This document shows positions 1 through 30,254 of a stretch of DNA of 64,000 nucleotides, piece after piece. Below the pieces are notes generated by a model. It saw only the letters and a list, made by a program, of their open reading frames with translations. It searched no databases and had not been told where the DNA came from. Made by a program: the position numbers and the translations under genes. The stretch comes from Arctopsyche grandis (Eukaryota; Arthropoda; Insecta; Trichoptera; Hydropsychidae). The number at the start of each line of letters is the position of its first letter. Within the stretch, counting starts at the first letter, position 1. The stretch is from positions 29,342,001-29,406,000 of the forward strand of contig NC_135367.1 in NCBI RefSeq assembly GCF_051622035.1, in the 5' to 3' direction.

Positions 1-762
1 ACTGTTTCCGACATTTTAAAAATCCTTTCTTTTAACAATCTTTCTGTCAGGCGACGACATACTGATGCTATATTATTTTTTAAGCTCATAAATGGTTTCC
101 TTGATTGTTCTGATTTACTGAATAAGGTTAATTTTAGAATCCCAGTTCGGTACTCTAGACGCGTTGCACTCTTTTCACTTGATCCTTTCAATACTAATTC
201 CCAAAAATATTCTTATCTGCAGCGCGTTTATCGTATGTTTAACGGAGAGCTGAATGAGGTTGATCTATTTGGTATTTCCCTACATCAATTCAGGTCTAAC
301 ATCAAGAGAATCTTTACTGATTGATTCATTTCTTCTCCTATTCTATTTTTCCAATATTTCCAATATTTTTATACTTTAGTTTAGTTATGTAATGTGCTAT
401 TTAATCATATTATAGCTTGCATTCTTTTCCTTTTCATTTGTTTATTTTGTATTTACCTTTTTCATTTGTTTTATATTTGTAAATTTCAATTTCTTTTTAT
501 ATTCTATTTTTTAACCTTTTCCAAATATTTTAATAATATAGTTTAATTATGCAATGTTCTACATATTTTGTCATGCCTTTATTCTTTACTTTTTAATTTG
601 TTTTCCTTATATTTATCTTTTTCATTTTTGTAAAAATCTATTATTGGACTCGGATGTTACATATATTATTTATTTACTATTTGTTTTTTTATTCATATCT
701 ATGTACATCCTGTCTGTTGATTTTTCAATTAATAAAATAAAAAATAAATAAAATAAAAAATA
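1..762 (+). mobile_element. 3' end of a non-LTR retrotransposon (LINE)
   Basis: Frame 1 is open from base 1 to a TGA at 322-324 and encodes about 107 residues typical of the region after the reverse-transcriptase domain of Jockey/CR1-like LINEs (FKLINGFLDC, then NFRIPVRYSRR). An AT-rich 3' UTR follows and ends in an AATAAA-like A-rich tail near 725-762. The RT core would lie upstream of the window. The open frame over 107 codons suggests a fairly young or recently active copy. The clade is inferred from motif feel only. Confidence 0.7.
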
Positions 763-1204
763 CTTATGTATTATATGTGTGTAGATGTTTATTCTTAAAT
801 TGAATACATTTATGAAAAACGGATTGATTAATTTACGTACATCGGTATGTACGAAATAAGAGTCGTGAAAATGGTTAATAAATTGAGTCAAATGTCACGG
901 TCAAAGGTTCGTCGATCGCTAGTACATAGAAGGGAAGAAGTTTGCATGATGGATACATATGACCTATGGATGAAGGTCGCTTCGGAGACATCGCCGACTA
1001 GATCCTACTATGTATGTAGTAGTTAGTGCCTACGTCACACCACTTTAGGTGTACCTACCCTGTGACGACACGTAGGGTTATAGGGTATCTACGTACATAC
1101 TACATACCTTACATATGTACTCCTCTCTAAGTTGATTCAATACACATATGTATGTACGTTTACGTGAACAGATGTTTGACGATTTTTTTTTCATTTCTTT
1201 ACAG
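763..1204. other. Non-coding DNA before the ZIP exon (probable intron)
   Basis: This AT-rich stretch holds ATGT microsatellite runs and no coding signal. It ends in a T-rich tract and the acceptor ACAG at 1201-1204. It is probably the 3' part of a ZIP intron into which the upstream LINE has inserted. Confidence 0.6.
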
Positions 1205-2399
1205 AGGATGGAGATTTGCCAGAGCTCGCGTTTCATTTGGAATCCTTACTCATGTGCCTCGGATTCTTCACGATGTACTTCGCCGAAGAATTGGTGCAGT
1301 TATACTTGAGGAAAAGAAGTGGACGCAGTGCGAAGAAACACTCGGACGCCATGCTGGTGAGGACGTTGAGCATCCGTCACAGCATCATCAACAATAATCG
1401 TCTGCCCACCATATCTACTTCTGACCTAATCGCCAAGGATCCTGAAAAGTCGTTAGATACCGTGTCGACGATAATGTCTCAGAATGGGAGCGAGCATCAG
1501 CATAAAGGGCACGGCCACAGCCACAACCACTGCCATGTACCGGTGGCCGACACCGACGAGGATCCCGTCATAGCTTCTCTGAGAGGATTGCTCATAGTCC
1601 TCGCTTTATCCATACACGAACTGTTTGAAGGGTTGGCGGTCGGCTTGGAGTCTTCTGCTAGCAATGTCTGGTACATGTTCGCGGCTGTGTCAGCTCACAA
1701 GTTGGTGATAGCCTTCTGCGTGGGCGTGGAGTTGGTATCGGCCAGGACGAGGCCTTTCTTGTCCTTCATCTACACGTTGACTTTCGCCGCAGTCTCCCCC
1801 ATAGGCATTGGAATAGGACTGGCCCTAGTCGGAGGCAGTGGAGCATCGGCCAGTGGATTGACGTCTGTGATACTTCAGGGTTTGGCAAGCGGTACTTTAC
1901 TCTACGTGGTCTTCTTTGAAATTCTACAGCGAGATAGAGCTGGTTTCCTCCAACTGGGCATGGCCATTGTTGGATTTGCGCTCATGTTTGGTCTCCAATT
2001 CGTAGGTGAGAATTTTATCGCTGTACTTTTGTAACTTTCTCTTTGCTTGTATGAGTTACTTACATACACATCACAACAATTCTCTATTAAGAATAGAGTG
2101 CGTCTTCAAATCAATATTTACTATTACTATCTGTTCTACAATAATATATGTATGTACTATAATATTTCTGCAGTGCTGCTCAATTAATTAATTAAAAATG
2201 TTCAAGTCGATTAGAGTTTGCCAATATATCTGATTTAATTGTTGAAAGCTACCCCTTATTTGTTACCACTAGCTGGTTGAATATAGATTTAAATTTATAA
2301 ATGGTATAATAATATTTATGCGTTTCCTTTTCAGCTCCTCACGATCATAGTCATGGACACGGACACGAGCACGACCATGACGATCACGATCACCTGTAG
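1205..2399 (+). CDS. ZIP family zinc/iron transporter, 3' two exons
   Basis: Exons are 1205-2005 and 2335-2399, joined in phase 1 (G|CT). ZIP proteins carry zinc into the cytosol across plasma or organelle membranes. The visible part starts just before TM2 (PELAFHLESLLMCLGFF). It then has a long cytosolic loop with a His-rich metal-binding stretch (HKGHGHSHNHCH near 1500-1532). The TM4 signature IHELFEGLAVGLE at about 1612-1650 and TM5 with HKLVIAFCVGVEL carry the intramembrane metal ligands. TM6 to TM8 follow. The small last exon adds a second His/Asp-rich tail ending HDHL and the TAG at 2397-2399. The N-terminus with TM1 is missing because upstream exons are outside the window. The loop and signature resemble the ZIP1/2/3 subfamily. 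The ORF continues past the donor at 2006 only to an early stop, which supports splicing. Confidence 0.93.
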
Positions 2400-2633
2400 T
2401 CGGATGGATTGACGTGAAAAAGTTAACTTAGTTTTAATTTAAGGGAACTCCAAATTGTGATATAATGATGGACATCGATTCTAATTTTATACAATAATTC
2501 GCAAGTGTATGTAAACGAGAATAAGTATATGTACTTCGTGTTGAATGAATAGTTTTAGTTCAAATATAATGGTATGGTATGTATGAATGTACATAAACGC
2601 TGCGACGTATTAATATGGTGTAAATAGGATGAC

Positions 2634-2639
2634 AATAAA
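2634..2639 (+). terminator. Poly(A) signal of the ZIP gene
   Basis: AATAAA lies 235 bases after the ZIP stop codon, a normal 3' UTR length for an insect gene. No other canonical signal lies nearer to the stop. Confidence 0.5.
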
Positions 2640-5600
2640 TTCAATACTCAGTTGATTGATCTATTTGTTAGATTAGCACAAAAATTTACACAATGTGTAA
2701 CATCGAATTTCCACAGCTAGTGCTTCGGAAAATTCAATTTTCTTAGTAAAATGCAAAATATACATAATATGTGAATATTGTGATGGGTGAAAGTATATAA
2801 TAAGTGATTTTTATGTACACATTAATACATACATAGTTTATATTCCAACAATAATACTAATCATGTGTGTTGGAATGAACTAGTCGCAAACATTTTTACT
2901 TTATTTTTTATAAATGTATGTATTGTACATATGTATGTATGTATGTAGGCTGTCTTTGAAATTGGTTAATCCAATGCTACAATAAGGTAATTTAATAAGC
3001 ATTTATTTTACAATAATTACTTTAACAGTTTAAATGTCTGAGATTCCACAATATTCAAATATTGTATGAATAAAAAATAAATCTTAAAACATATCACTCA
3101 TTTGAAGTTTTTTTTTTACACAATTATATGTATGTGTACATTTATGTAAATACCTACCCATTGAGACTGATTCAGGAGAAGAGTAGAAGAGGGGAAATAA
3201 AAGTCGACATATGTATTTGTAAATATTTTATCTATCTGGGATAAATTATCCCGGTGACATGTAATATATATGTACACATAAAATAGGGAAAATTTTTAAA
3301 ACACCGTTTCGATAGCAATACAATATAAAGAATGTCAAAATAATAATGTAATGCAATATATAATATTTACAATATATGTAGTACATAAATATCTGGTAAA
3401 AATATAATACCAATCAAACGTTGAAAATTTTTCAAAGTAAATATTTATATTACACATTTTTATATTGATATGTAATAATTTTATATAATTTGAGCCAATA
3501 ATATTTATACATACATATGTATGTATGTATGAATAAGCAATCTTAATACAAATGAAATGACATACATATGTAGGTTATTCAAAATATATGTATGTATAAT
3601 ATAACATTCGTTTAAAGGTGGGTAGAGGAGGTGTTTTTGGAAGTCTACGACTATTCATCTTTCCGTAGAGAATTTCAGACTAAAAGTCAAATAAATAAAT
3701 AAATATTATTCAGTTCGTTTTGTCTTTTTATTGTTTGCTGCACCATTTTGAAAAAAATTTCCATCACCCATACGCGACTGTCTGTATTAAGAAAATATTA
3801 CAAACGTAACATTTCACGGCTCTATACCTATGTAAATAGACTAAATATGTACGCATGCATAACAATAACAATGTTTTGAAACGTTAACGTTAATTATAAT
3901 AATAAAAATCCTGTGTAACTTTAATAACACTGTAACGCGACAGTCGGAAACAGAACCATCACAAAGCGGACAGAAATCGCAATATAAATTAGGCTCACAA
4001 AATTCAGAGCTCCTTGGCGAGAAAACATTAAAATGCCAAGCCGGCTTTGATTTTGGAATTAACTTTTTATACCTATGTATGTATGTGTAATCTACATTAT
4101 ATAAAATTGATTTTGTAATTTATATATATTTTATAATAACACATACATACATATTTTATATATGTAATATATAAAATATGTACATATGTATTTTAAAAAG
4201 ACAATTTCTCACGTTTAGCGTATGAGTCTGTCCATATCTATTTCGGATTAATGCAAGTGTGAGAGGTAATGAAAAAATGTTATTCTCGAATATGCACGAA
4301 ATCATCTCTGTTGCAAATGTAAACATGGAGTGAAGTCAAAAGCACTACTATAATAATATGTATACCTATATGAAAATATTCACGTTTCCTTTACATTTGA
4401 ATAGATTTTATATAGTTGATTTGGTCACTCTGAACGAATATTTGTACAAACATTGTTTGATAATGATCTCTAAGTTACACACACACACACACACACACGC
4501 ACACATCCGTACATAATAAACGATTCTCTACAATTGTGTACAACCATTAGTAAATATAATAGTACGGCCATTGAATTCATTAGCCTAATCCGCGATCAAA
4601 GCTGTTGAGAATCATTGCCACTTGAATCGTTTAATCTACATTTTATTCCCTTTTTAGGCACAATCGACAACCGCACTCCGATACTTACCATATTTAATCA
4701 ACAGTGACGAGATGCATACATATCATATTATATATATGTATGTATACCTATATTGTATGTCGTTAAAATACATACTTATGTATGTATCTCTTAAACTACT
4801 GCATCATATCTACATACATATGTATGTATGTATATGTAATATGTACAGTAAAATATATATTTTATAGTACTTACATAGATACGAGTATTTTGTGACATTC
4901 GATTAGAAATGGGGCACGGAACAAATGTCAAATGCAAATTAAAAATACATCACTTTTTAATATAGTAAAATATTAATTTGAAATTTATAATAAAATACAT
5001 GGGTGATAAATATTCACAGCACTGATAGAAATAGGAGTTTACATACACACATGTTTTATTATTGTTGTTTTTAAGATACAATGAAAAAACAAATATGTAT
5101 GTATGTATATACCTACATTTGATTCAGAATTCATATTTGTTTTATTCATCGGAATTATTTTTTGCTATTTTTATTTGTCAAACTTTATTAATCCAATAAA
5201 TTTTTTTTAAGGCTATTCAAAAATTTATATTAATTACTAGGTAATATTTAGACACTTTACAGTGAAATGTTTTACTATATATGTAGTATAAAAAGGCAAC
5301 AAAGTTTGTTACTGACATTACAAATCAAAAGTGTAACAAAACCAATAGTTAAATATTAAATTATTTGGAAGAAAAAAAGGCGGGGGATCTTAGAGGTCAA
5401 CTTTTAAAATTATTGATCACATATTTTAATCTTCCTATACATATGCATAATAATTGTGACAAGAAACAATGCGAGATCATATATTAATATTGTATGTGTT
5501 ACAATGATCCTATGAGGTTTAGCCATGATACTCTGGAATTGTGTATTTTGCTTACAGTGTTATAGTGTTGCTCCATTACAGAACGGTTGAATAAAATAGG

Positions 5601-6679
5601 TTTTATAGCAAATGCCATATCAAAATCGGTAACTAACTTTATTGCCTTCAAGTGTACATATACATATGTAGGTATTAAGCAAACAACGAATGAAATTTAA
5701 TCCAAATGGCTATCAATTTCCTAATATTATAAAATATGAGGATAAATACTATATAGATAGGCAGCAATCAAACGATAAGTAGCAATTTTATTAATTTGGC
5801 ACGAAAAAATATTAAAGAAACACTCAACACAAGTCAACATGCGCAAGCATTCCACTTCCACTTCCAAAGACTAAATAAAGTTTCCTTCGGCGCTTCATAA
5901 CGCTATCACGGGTAAGATCAATTGAAACGCACTGTTAAATGGACTCGGCTGTGAATCTACGGATGATTTTATCGAAATTCGTTTAAAATACACATACATA
6001 TAATATAAAATGTAAGCATACACATATGCATGTACATATGTAATGTATTATGTATCATCAAATGGGCCAAACATTTGAATTACGCTGACTATGCATATGA
6101 TAACCTATGATTCATCAAAATTAATAGCGATATACATATTATGTATGTATTGATTTATTTAATTAAGATGCTTTTTTTAAATATTTGACTAGCATTTAAA
6201 ATTGGTGCTAAAATTTGATGAATCTAGAAAATTTTAAGATCAACGAACGTACATATATAAATATCATATATAATATATGTAAATATCTAACTAATAATAA
6301 TATACGAATAATTTGTAGAACTTTTCCCAATAATGGCAACACTCTTGTAATAAAGAAGCATATATGTATGTACATATGTTTGTAGCATTAAGCGGTTTAT
6401 TTTATTAATATTGAAATTGAAATTGGATCGTTTACATATGCAAGTATATACAGAGTTGGCTTAAGTTATTATTTCTAGTATGTGCTAGTTTGGTGTTAAA
6501 GCCGATGCTGCATATATGTACATATGTAGTGTGTGGCTGTGTCTGTGTTTTGAGCAATAGAACATTCAATATTGGAGACATTAAATGGTATTGTTATTAT
6601 CATAATACATAATAAATTTTACGACGTTTTAAGTCTCATAGGTGAAACTCTGCTCTAATTTAATCTGTCAGAAAACATC
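2640..6679. other. Convergent intergenic region between ZIP and SNAP-25
   Basis: This 4 kb stretch has no coding exon that I can support. It is AT-rich and carries many ACATACATATGTATGT-type runs and a (CA)n tract at about 4477-4500. It should contain the SNAP-25 3' UTR on the minus strand; a minus-strand AATAAA at 3727-3732 is one of several possible ends. No transposon with clear ends was seen here. Confidence 0.5.
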
Positions 6680-24106
<17,427 letters not shown>

Positions 24107-24107
24107 T

Positions 24108-26204
24108 CTGAAATACATTTTTAACACTATTAATTAAGTTCACATAAGTTTATTGTTTCTCAAATATTGAAATTGTAATTTCATTGGTCGTTGGTCATTT
24201 GGGTCATTTATGTTTTTTGGATCTTTTTCAAAATTTAAAGCGGTTTGTTCAGTGCCGGTTTTAGGGGGGGGTGGGGGGAGGGTTTCGACGACACATTTCT
24301 TTTAATTTTTTATTATTTAATAACTTGGGTGTTGGCATCAACAGTCATGGGATGATATTTCATCGGGTACAACACTAGTACAAGCTAATCTAAAAATAAA
24401 TACTACATACTTGAATGAAGGCACTAAAAATATTATTTTTAGTATCTACTATTTGTCCTAAAATATGATAAAAAGTTGAATCTACCTAATCGATGGAGTA
24501 AGTATAATATTATAGAATTTGAATGTGTAAATTGGCGTTGTTACGATATGTTGAAGTACATATAAATAAATATAATATTATGTATGTACAGTACAGTAGT
24601 ACAAAGTAGAATACATCATGTAGTAGTTTGGTTGGTGAAGAATGAGTTGTGTTTCACGATCAAGATAAGCGTCACGCAACTTCCCGGTTATTACGTCACG
24701 TTTTGACTACATATTACATACATACATTACATATGTATATGTACATACATGCATGCATAGGTGCAATACATACATATTTACGAAAAACAATTTGGCTTTA
24801 CATATGTACGTGGCCTTCCGTAATTTTATTTTAAACTAAGTATGCATATATGTAAGTTAAAAATGGGGACTTTAAATGTCACGCAAAGATAATCCGAAGA
24901 TTTACGATGTGAACCGGTAATAGTACATATATATGTATGTATGTATGAATGTCGTTTTACGAATGCACTTAAATGTGAGTTGAGGCTAACAGAGGATTTT
25001 TCTGACAGGCGACTACAGTGGCGGTATGACGTCACCTAGTCCCCTTGTATCCTGCTCGCGCACACGTAAGTAAGCCTGTGCGATAAAAACGGGGAGATTT
25101 ATCGCACAGCCTGAAGTCTGGAGCTGCATTCAATCTATTTCTATATTTGTATTTTATTAATATATATGAAGAGAAAGCTCTCTCAACCAGTTCAGTGCTA
25201 GTAAACGGCGACAGAAATTTAAGCGCAATGCCAGAAAGCTGTTCATATTTTCACTAATACCTAGCCAAAAATTAATAACCTAATTTATTTTGAATTCAGT
25301 TTTTAAATTCTATAATTTGAAAGTTTAATAAAGTTCTCCTTTTCCTTGATTGATATAATTAGGTAGCTGTCCGTTCTATGTACCGAAAGTCATTTTCGAT
25401 ACATACATACATATGTACATAGATTCCAAACATCTAATTTTCTAATCGTACTTTCAATTTTATCTGCAACAGTAAAGATCATTATCGAGCTGTTCTAGTG
25501 TCAAATTCAAGTTATTTATTTATTGGAGCGAAATTTAAAAATGCCCTCCAAAATCCATGCCGGATCAGAGGAAAACGTATCGACCATCGACTATCATTAA
25601 TTAAGATAATGTTTATTAATTTTATAAAAAATATTTCTATTTTTATTCCTGCATGTCCACCATCACTGAATTTTTTTCGCGTTTCACCGCTAAATATCAG
25701 GTACCACCAAGTGGTACGCGTACCACAGGTTGGGAAACGCTGATGCAGATGTTTATTTTTTTTTCAATTAAAATATGTATGTATATATGTATTTATATAC
25801 ATACATACATATGTATATAGATTCGACTTACGACCGAGGTTCAGGAACGTGTCTCCGTCGTAAGTCGAGGAATACCTGTAATACGTAGTCCATGTTCGGT
25901 CAAAACGATGGTTTGTGCATAGATAAATATGTATGTGGAATTTCGCAGAAGGTTCGAAATGCAAGTCACAATTAACCTAACCTAAATTATCAGGTTTGAG
26001 ATTTTTATTAGATGTGCGCGCGGTCGAAAATGACGTCATTCAATTAGATCACAGGTGAGGTCATAAATATCCACCTGCTGAGAGAGACGTACAATTTATT
26101 TATTGTACCTACATACATACATGCACATATATATGTAAATGTGTGTGGACATACCTAATATTTTAAAAATGGAAAACAAAGTCAAATCATAATATGAACA
26201 CAAT
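24108..26204. other. SNAP-25 5' intron, proximal part
   Basis: AT-rich with isolated transposon ends: a CAGTGCCGGTTTTAG terminus at 24250, a CAGTGGCGGTATGAC terminus near 25016, and a right-hand GGTTGGGAAACGCTG terminus ending near 25742. A short inverted repeat CGACTTACGAC/GTCGTAAGTCG lies at 25823-25868. None is a complete element. Confidence 0.45.
24250..24290 (+). mobile_element. Single hAT-like terminus
   Basis: CAGTGCCGGTTTTAG followed by a G tract matches the inverted terminus at 41340-41362. No partner end was seen nearby, so this is a truncated relic. Confidence 0.45.
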
Positions 26205-26525
26205 CAGTAGCGTAACTAGAAAAATTTGGCCCGCATGCAAATGTTACCAAATGGCCCCCCATTTTTAAAAGCCTCTTATTAGTTCACTTTCGCAAAAGAT
26301 TGATCTAATTTTTCAATTAAATGAATAAAATTGCAAATTTTAAATGTCCTCCTTAGCATATACATACATACATATGTATGTTATTTTGAAAATTTTGCAT
26401 TCAAGTCTATTTAAGACATTTTATCAACTTCTTCATGTCAATATTGGTAAGTTCGCCAAGTCAGAATGTTTTTTATCATAATTTTGATTGTTTTCAGTTA
26501 GTGCTAATTGATATTTTTATTTTGT

Positions 26526-26615
26526 GGCTATTTGTACATACAGTATCGACGAATTATTGGCTATTTGTACAAACAGTATCGAAAAATTATTGGCTATTTG
26601 TACATACAGTACATA
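26526..26615 (+). repeat. 33-bp tandem repeat with inverted partner
   Basis: Units starting at 26526, 26559 and 26592 read GGCTATTTGTACATACAG, TATCGACGAATTATT. An inverted copy of about 40 bp lies at 27939-27980, and a weaker direct copy lies near 26833-26873. The period is 11 codons. They could be subterminal transposase-binding repeats of an inner element. Confidence 0.75.
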
Positions 26616-27134
26616 GTACATAAGAAGATTTAGGATTTAAGATTAATAAATTATAAGATTAGAAATTTAAAGTCGATTAGGAAACTTTTCCTTCGGCCGT
26701 TGTACATTACCTAAAAGCGCAACATTTGACAGCGAAAGTGTCGTTTGGTATGAACTTTTTAAAAGTCAACAAAACCGTTCAAAAACCGTATTCAAGACTA
26801 AGATTCTGCTGCCATAATATTACAGTGATATTTTGGACGAATTATTGACTATTTATAGGTACGGTACATATGAAACTTTTTCTTGAGTTTATATGCTTAG
26901 GAGTAAATTTAGAAATCAAATATTACAATAATAAATCAAGTTTATTTGTTTCATAAAAGACAGTTTACAAAAATCAAAAACAAATAAAAAACAATAAAAA
27001 AGTTGTTAATTTATTGTTAAAACGAACACACGATTTTCATCTGAAAAAAAATTCTTATGTATTAAGTTCTTGTGTATTTTCCATTACCGTGTCTCGATCG
27101 ATTTCTATCTGTGATTGATTTTGTACGCTGGTTT

Positions 27135-27731
27135 TTAAGCTATTTTGAGTTTAGTTGAAGAGTGATAAGCCATTTCGGACATTATTCTCATCATCATTTT
27201 AAACTCTTCCATATAATTTATGAATGGTTGCGTACCGTGATGTGAAATAAGGTCGGCTAAATTTTTTATATCATTGAATGCCATATCAAATTTTTCATTG
27301 TCCTTTAAAGGTTTCTGATTTTCACTATCACTACTGAGAAATTTTTCATCTGAATTGGAATCAATTCGTGATTCGACTTCAATATCTTGATTTTTGTATC
27401 TTTGAGGAAAACATTCCTTTGGAAATGCCTTGATTTTTCGTTCCTCCCGCACAAATAAAGTATGGCGATATGGAACAATGTATGATTTCCAAAAATTGCA
27501 TGTGCAGTTTTCTGGAGATGTATAATAGTTTTTACTGCTACCATCTTTGAAATTTTCCCAGATTTCACCATTTTCCTTTATCGACATGTTTGCTTCATAA
27601 ATAAAAAGTAGTTTTAAAGATCTGTGATATAATTGCATACCTCTTGCTGTTAATTTCTGTGAAGCAACATCTAGTAATTGCCTTGTTTCAGGAACTGGAT
27701 CCATTATTCGATAAACTTTTTGTGCCATCAT
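27135..27731 (-). CDS. Transposon-derived ORF with SWIM-like zinc motif
   Basis: A 198-codon ORF, complete from ATG to stop. Around residues 76-95 it has CTCNFWKSYIVPYRHTLF, which resembles the SWIM motif CxCxnCxH of MULE-type transposases and ZSWIM proteins, with Tyr where the third Cys is expected. A Ser/Asp-rich stretch and a charged C-terminal part follow. A second minus-strand frame just upstream (27820-28018) looks like more of the same protein. Probably the C-terminal part of a degenerate MULE-like or ZSWIM-like protein inside a hAT-ended element; a host function is unlikely. Confidence 0.5.
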   Translation of the reverse strand: MMAQKVYRIMDPVPETRQLLDVASQKLTARGMQLYHRSLKLLFIYEANMSIKENGEIWENFKDGSSKNYYTSPENCTCNFWKSYIVPYRHTLFVREERKIKAFPKECFPQRYKNQDIEVESRIDSNSDEKFLSSDSENQKPLKDNEKFDMAFNDIKNLADLISHHGTQPFINYMEEFKMMMRIMSEMAYHSSTKLKIA

Positions 27732-28019
27732 TGTATTTGGATTTTTAATTCTTAGTGTGATGTAGTTAAGAAATTAAATAATACAAATTCCAATAGACGG
27801 AACGGAACGAAGCTTGGTTTTAAATATGGCCTTTGAGCGTCCAAAAGGACTTTTCAATTATTTTTGTTGTATATGTAGAATCACCCATAATTTTAATGTA
27901 CACACATTTTTCTGCACGAATCCCAATTTTTACTTTCTTCATATGTACTATGTATGTACAAATAGCCAATAATTCGTCGGTTTTAAATAATATTTTGAAA
28001 TTCTCCCAAGGCTCTATAG

Positions 28020-28250
28020 CAGTGATTCTTAACCGGGGTACAATCACAAAGTTATGTGGCGCAACAATTCAAAAGCCCTTGTTCTTAGAAGTGTCCTATC
28101 AAGTGGCATATCTGTGTGCTAAGAAAAAAAAGCTTGCAATAAATTTATTTTTCTAAATTTAAGATTCCAAAACTCATATTTCAAGGGGTTGCGGGAACAT
28201 CTTTTTAGATTCAATGGGGTGCGTCTCACTGAAAACGTTAAGAACCACTG
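28020..28250. mobile_element. hAT MITE, 231 bp
   Basis: Ends CAGTGATTCTTAACC and GTTAAGAACCACTG are inverted and flanked by a perfect 8-bp duplication CTCTATAG (28012-28019 and 28251-28258). No coding capacity. It inserted into the larger hAT-ended composite and is therefore the younger of the two. Confidence 0.9.
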
Positions 28251-28329
28251 CTCTATAGTCTATCGATCCTTAAGGGCTCGCATGCACCGCATACCCCTAC
28301 GTCGTAGTAGTTACGCTACTGAACACAAT

Positions 28330-30223
28330 AAACTTACTTACGTATATATGTATGTACGTACGTACATGTACTTTCAAGCTCGTAGGCTCGAATAAAACAC
28401 CAAAATGTGTACATTACATAAATTATAAGTGTACATATATTTTTTACCCTTTCCGTGACCGCGCAGCGCATTCTCTAGCAGCCTTTTATCTACATATGTA
28501 CATATATTCCTTTTCAGGGTGAAAAGGCAGATAAAGAATGTCTCTTTGTTTATCCCAAGTAAATCATTTTTGTCCGAGGAAATTTCACCCGAGCCGCCTA
28601 GTTAATTATTAAGATTATGAAATATTTTATTTCACATATGTACCTATACATATGTATGATACATATGTACATATACCCTAGATGGATGTGTGTATGTAGC
28701 CGTACTTATACATGTAATACATATCATGTAGTTAGAATATCCCAAAACGATTTGCGAACTACTATACATATGTATGTACCTACATATATACATAAGTATG
28801 CATGTATTTATATATATATGTAGTACAAAATAATCGATGCAAATGTATTATAGAACAATCAAATTCGTGTAGAGTTTGAAATATATCTATGGTGTATGTA
28901 TATTTTTGGCGACCATTAACCTATTTTGACAGAAATGGAATGAGGTTTGGCAAAGTGTGGTGTAGGACTCCCATTCGAAGTTTCCGAGTAAAATTATGGT
29001 TCAAAATGTTATTCAAAATACCTAATTATAATTAAGAAAAAAAATTATTATATCACATATTTCTCGTATCGGGACGTCACTGCGTATTTAATTCAGTTCG
29101 CAAGTCGAATGCCATGAATTTGTTACAGCGACATACAACTTACGAGAAATTATTCTCTCTAATTATTCTCGAAAATATCTCATATTTACCATATTGTAAA
29201 AAAAGGTGAGGCTCTCTCTCACAATGCACACAGTAAAAGAGTGAGATGCAACGCTATTTTCCGCCAATCATCCCCCTTCTTTGGTTCACACACTCCATAC
29301 GAGTACTCACTCACATTCGAACAGTTTTGTTTGGACGCTGGGTGCTTCCCACATGTACATATGTTACTTTGAAAATATTTGAAAACTTCGTCATTTACTA
29401 TTCGATATACGAATAGTTGTACTCGACGAATATTTGGAAGCCCTATAGTGCGGTGTAATTTTGAAAGTTGACGCCCCCCCCCATCTCGTTTACAATTTGT
29501 CGTGACGGGTGGAAACAGAGAGCATACATATGTATGTACATTCCTTTGAGGGTGAAGGTTAATGAGCTGGGGGTTTCCGTGTCAATGGCGAATATGTAGA
29601 ATACGTGGTGCTAAACCACCAAAACACCAATTTAAACGCATCTTTGGTCATTCTGGGGGACAAGGACTTGGCTATCGACACGGCAATCAATGGTTAATCT
29701 GAATGCAATTAGTTTATTTGGAAAGATGTGTTACGAAAAACTGAGAGAAATGAACGACTTTTTCTTTTTCGGCGCTTATATTTGATTTTGATTTTTAAAT
29801 GCTTTTTATTATTACGAAATTATGTTCACAAAACATCTTATATCTATTTTAATAGCTACTGGTCTACTGATCATTTTCTATTATACAATTTAATTTAATT
29901 TGGTTAGTAATCATAGTATTATATTATTCTAATGTTAGTCTACAGCATAATAGGAAAAAGAGCTCAAAAACCTATTAAATCGGCGCTCACTTTGCATATG
30001 CTTTGGTTCAATTTCACAAGGTTCATTTGTACTCCAAATTTACAATGATATCCCTCATAATGTTATCTATTGACGAACTCGTTTTTTTTGCTGCATATTG
30101 CTGAAGAGGAATTGTAGAATGTAATGCAAAAATTGTTATTTTAAATTCCTTTCTCGTCTTTTAAACTAGATCGTTATTTGCGTGAGATCCTACCCATAAG
30201 CTTCGCTTTGCGCGGAGTGTACA

Positions 30224-30254
<31 letters not shown>

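Larger units (their letters stand above)
26205..28321. mobile_element. hAT-ended composite transposon with SWIM-domain ORF
   Basis: Perfect 14-bp inverted ends CAGTAGCGTAACTA/TAGTTACGCTACTG are flanked by a perfect 8-bp duplication AACACAAT (26197-26204 and 28322-28329), the hallmark of hAT insertion. The 2117-bp interior does not look like a hAT transposase. It holds a minus-strand ORF with a SWIM-like motif (27135-27731), a 33-bp tandem repeat near the left end and its inverted copy near the right. A 231-bp hAT MITE has inserted at 28020-28250. The element may be a non-autonomous hAT that captured, or was invaded by, a second transposon. Confidence 0.8.
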
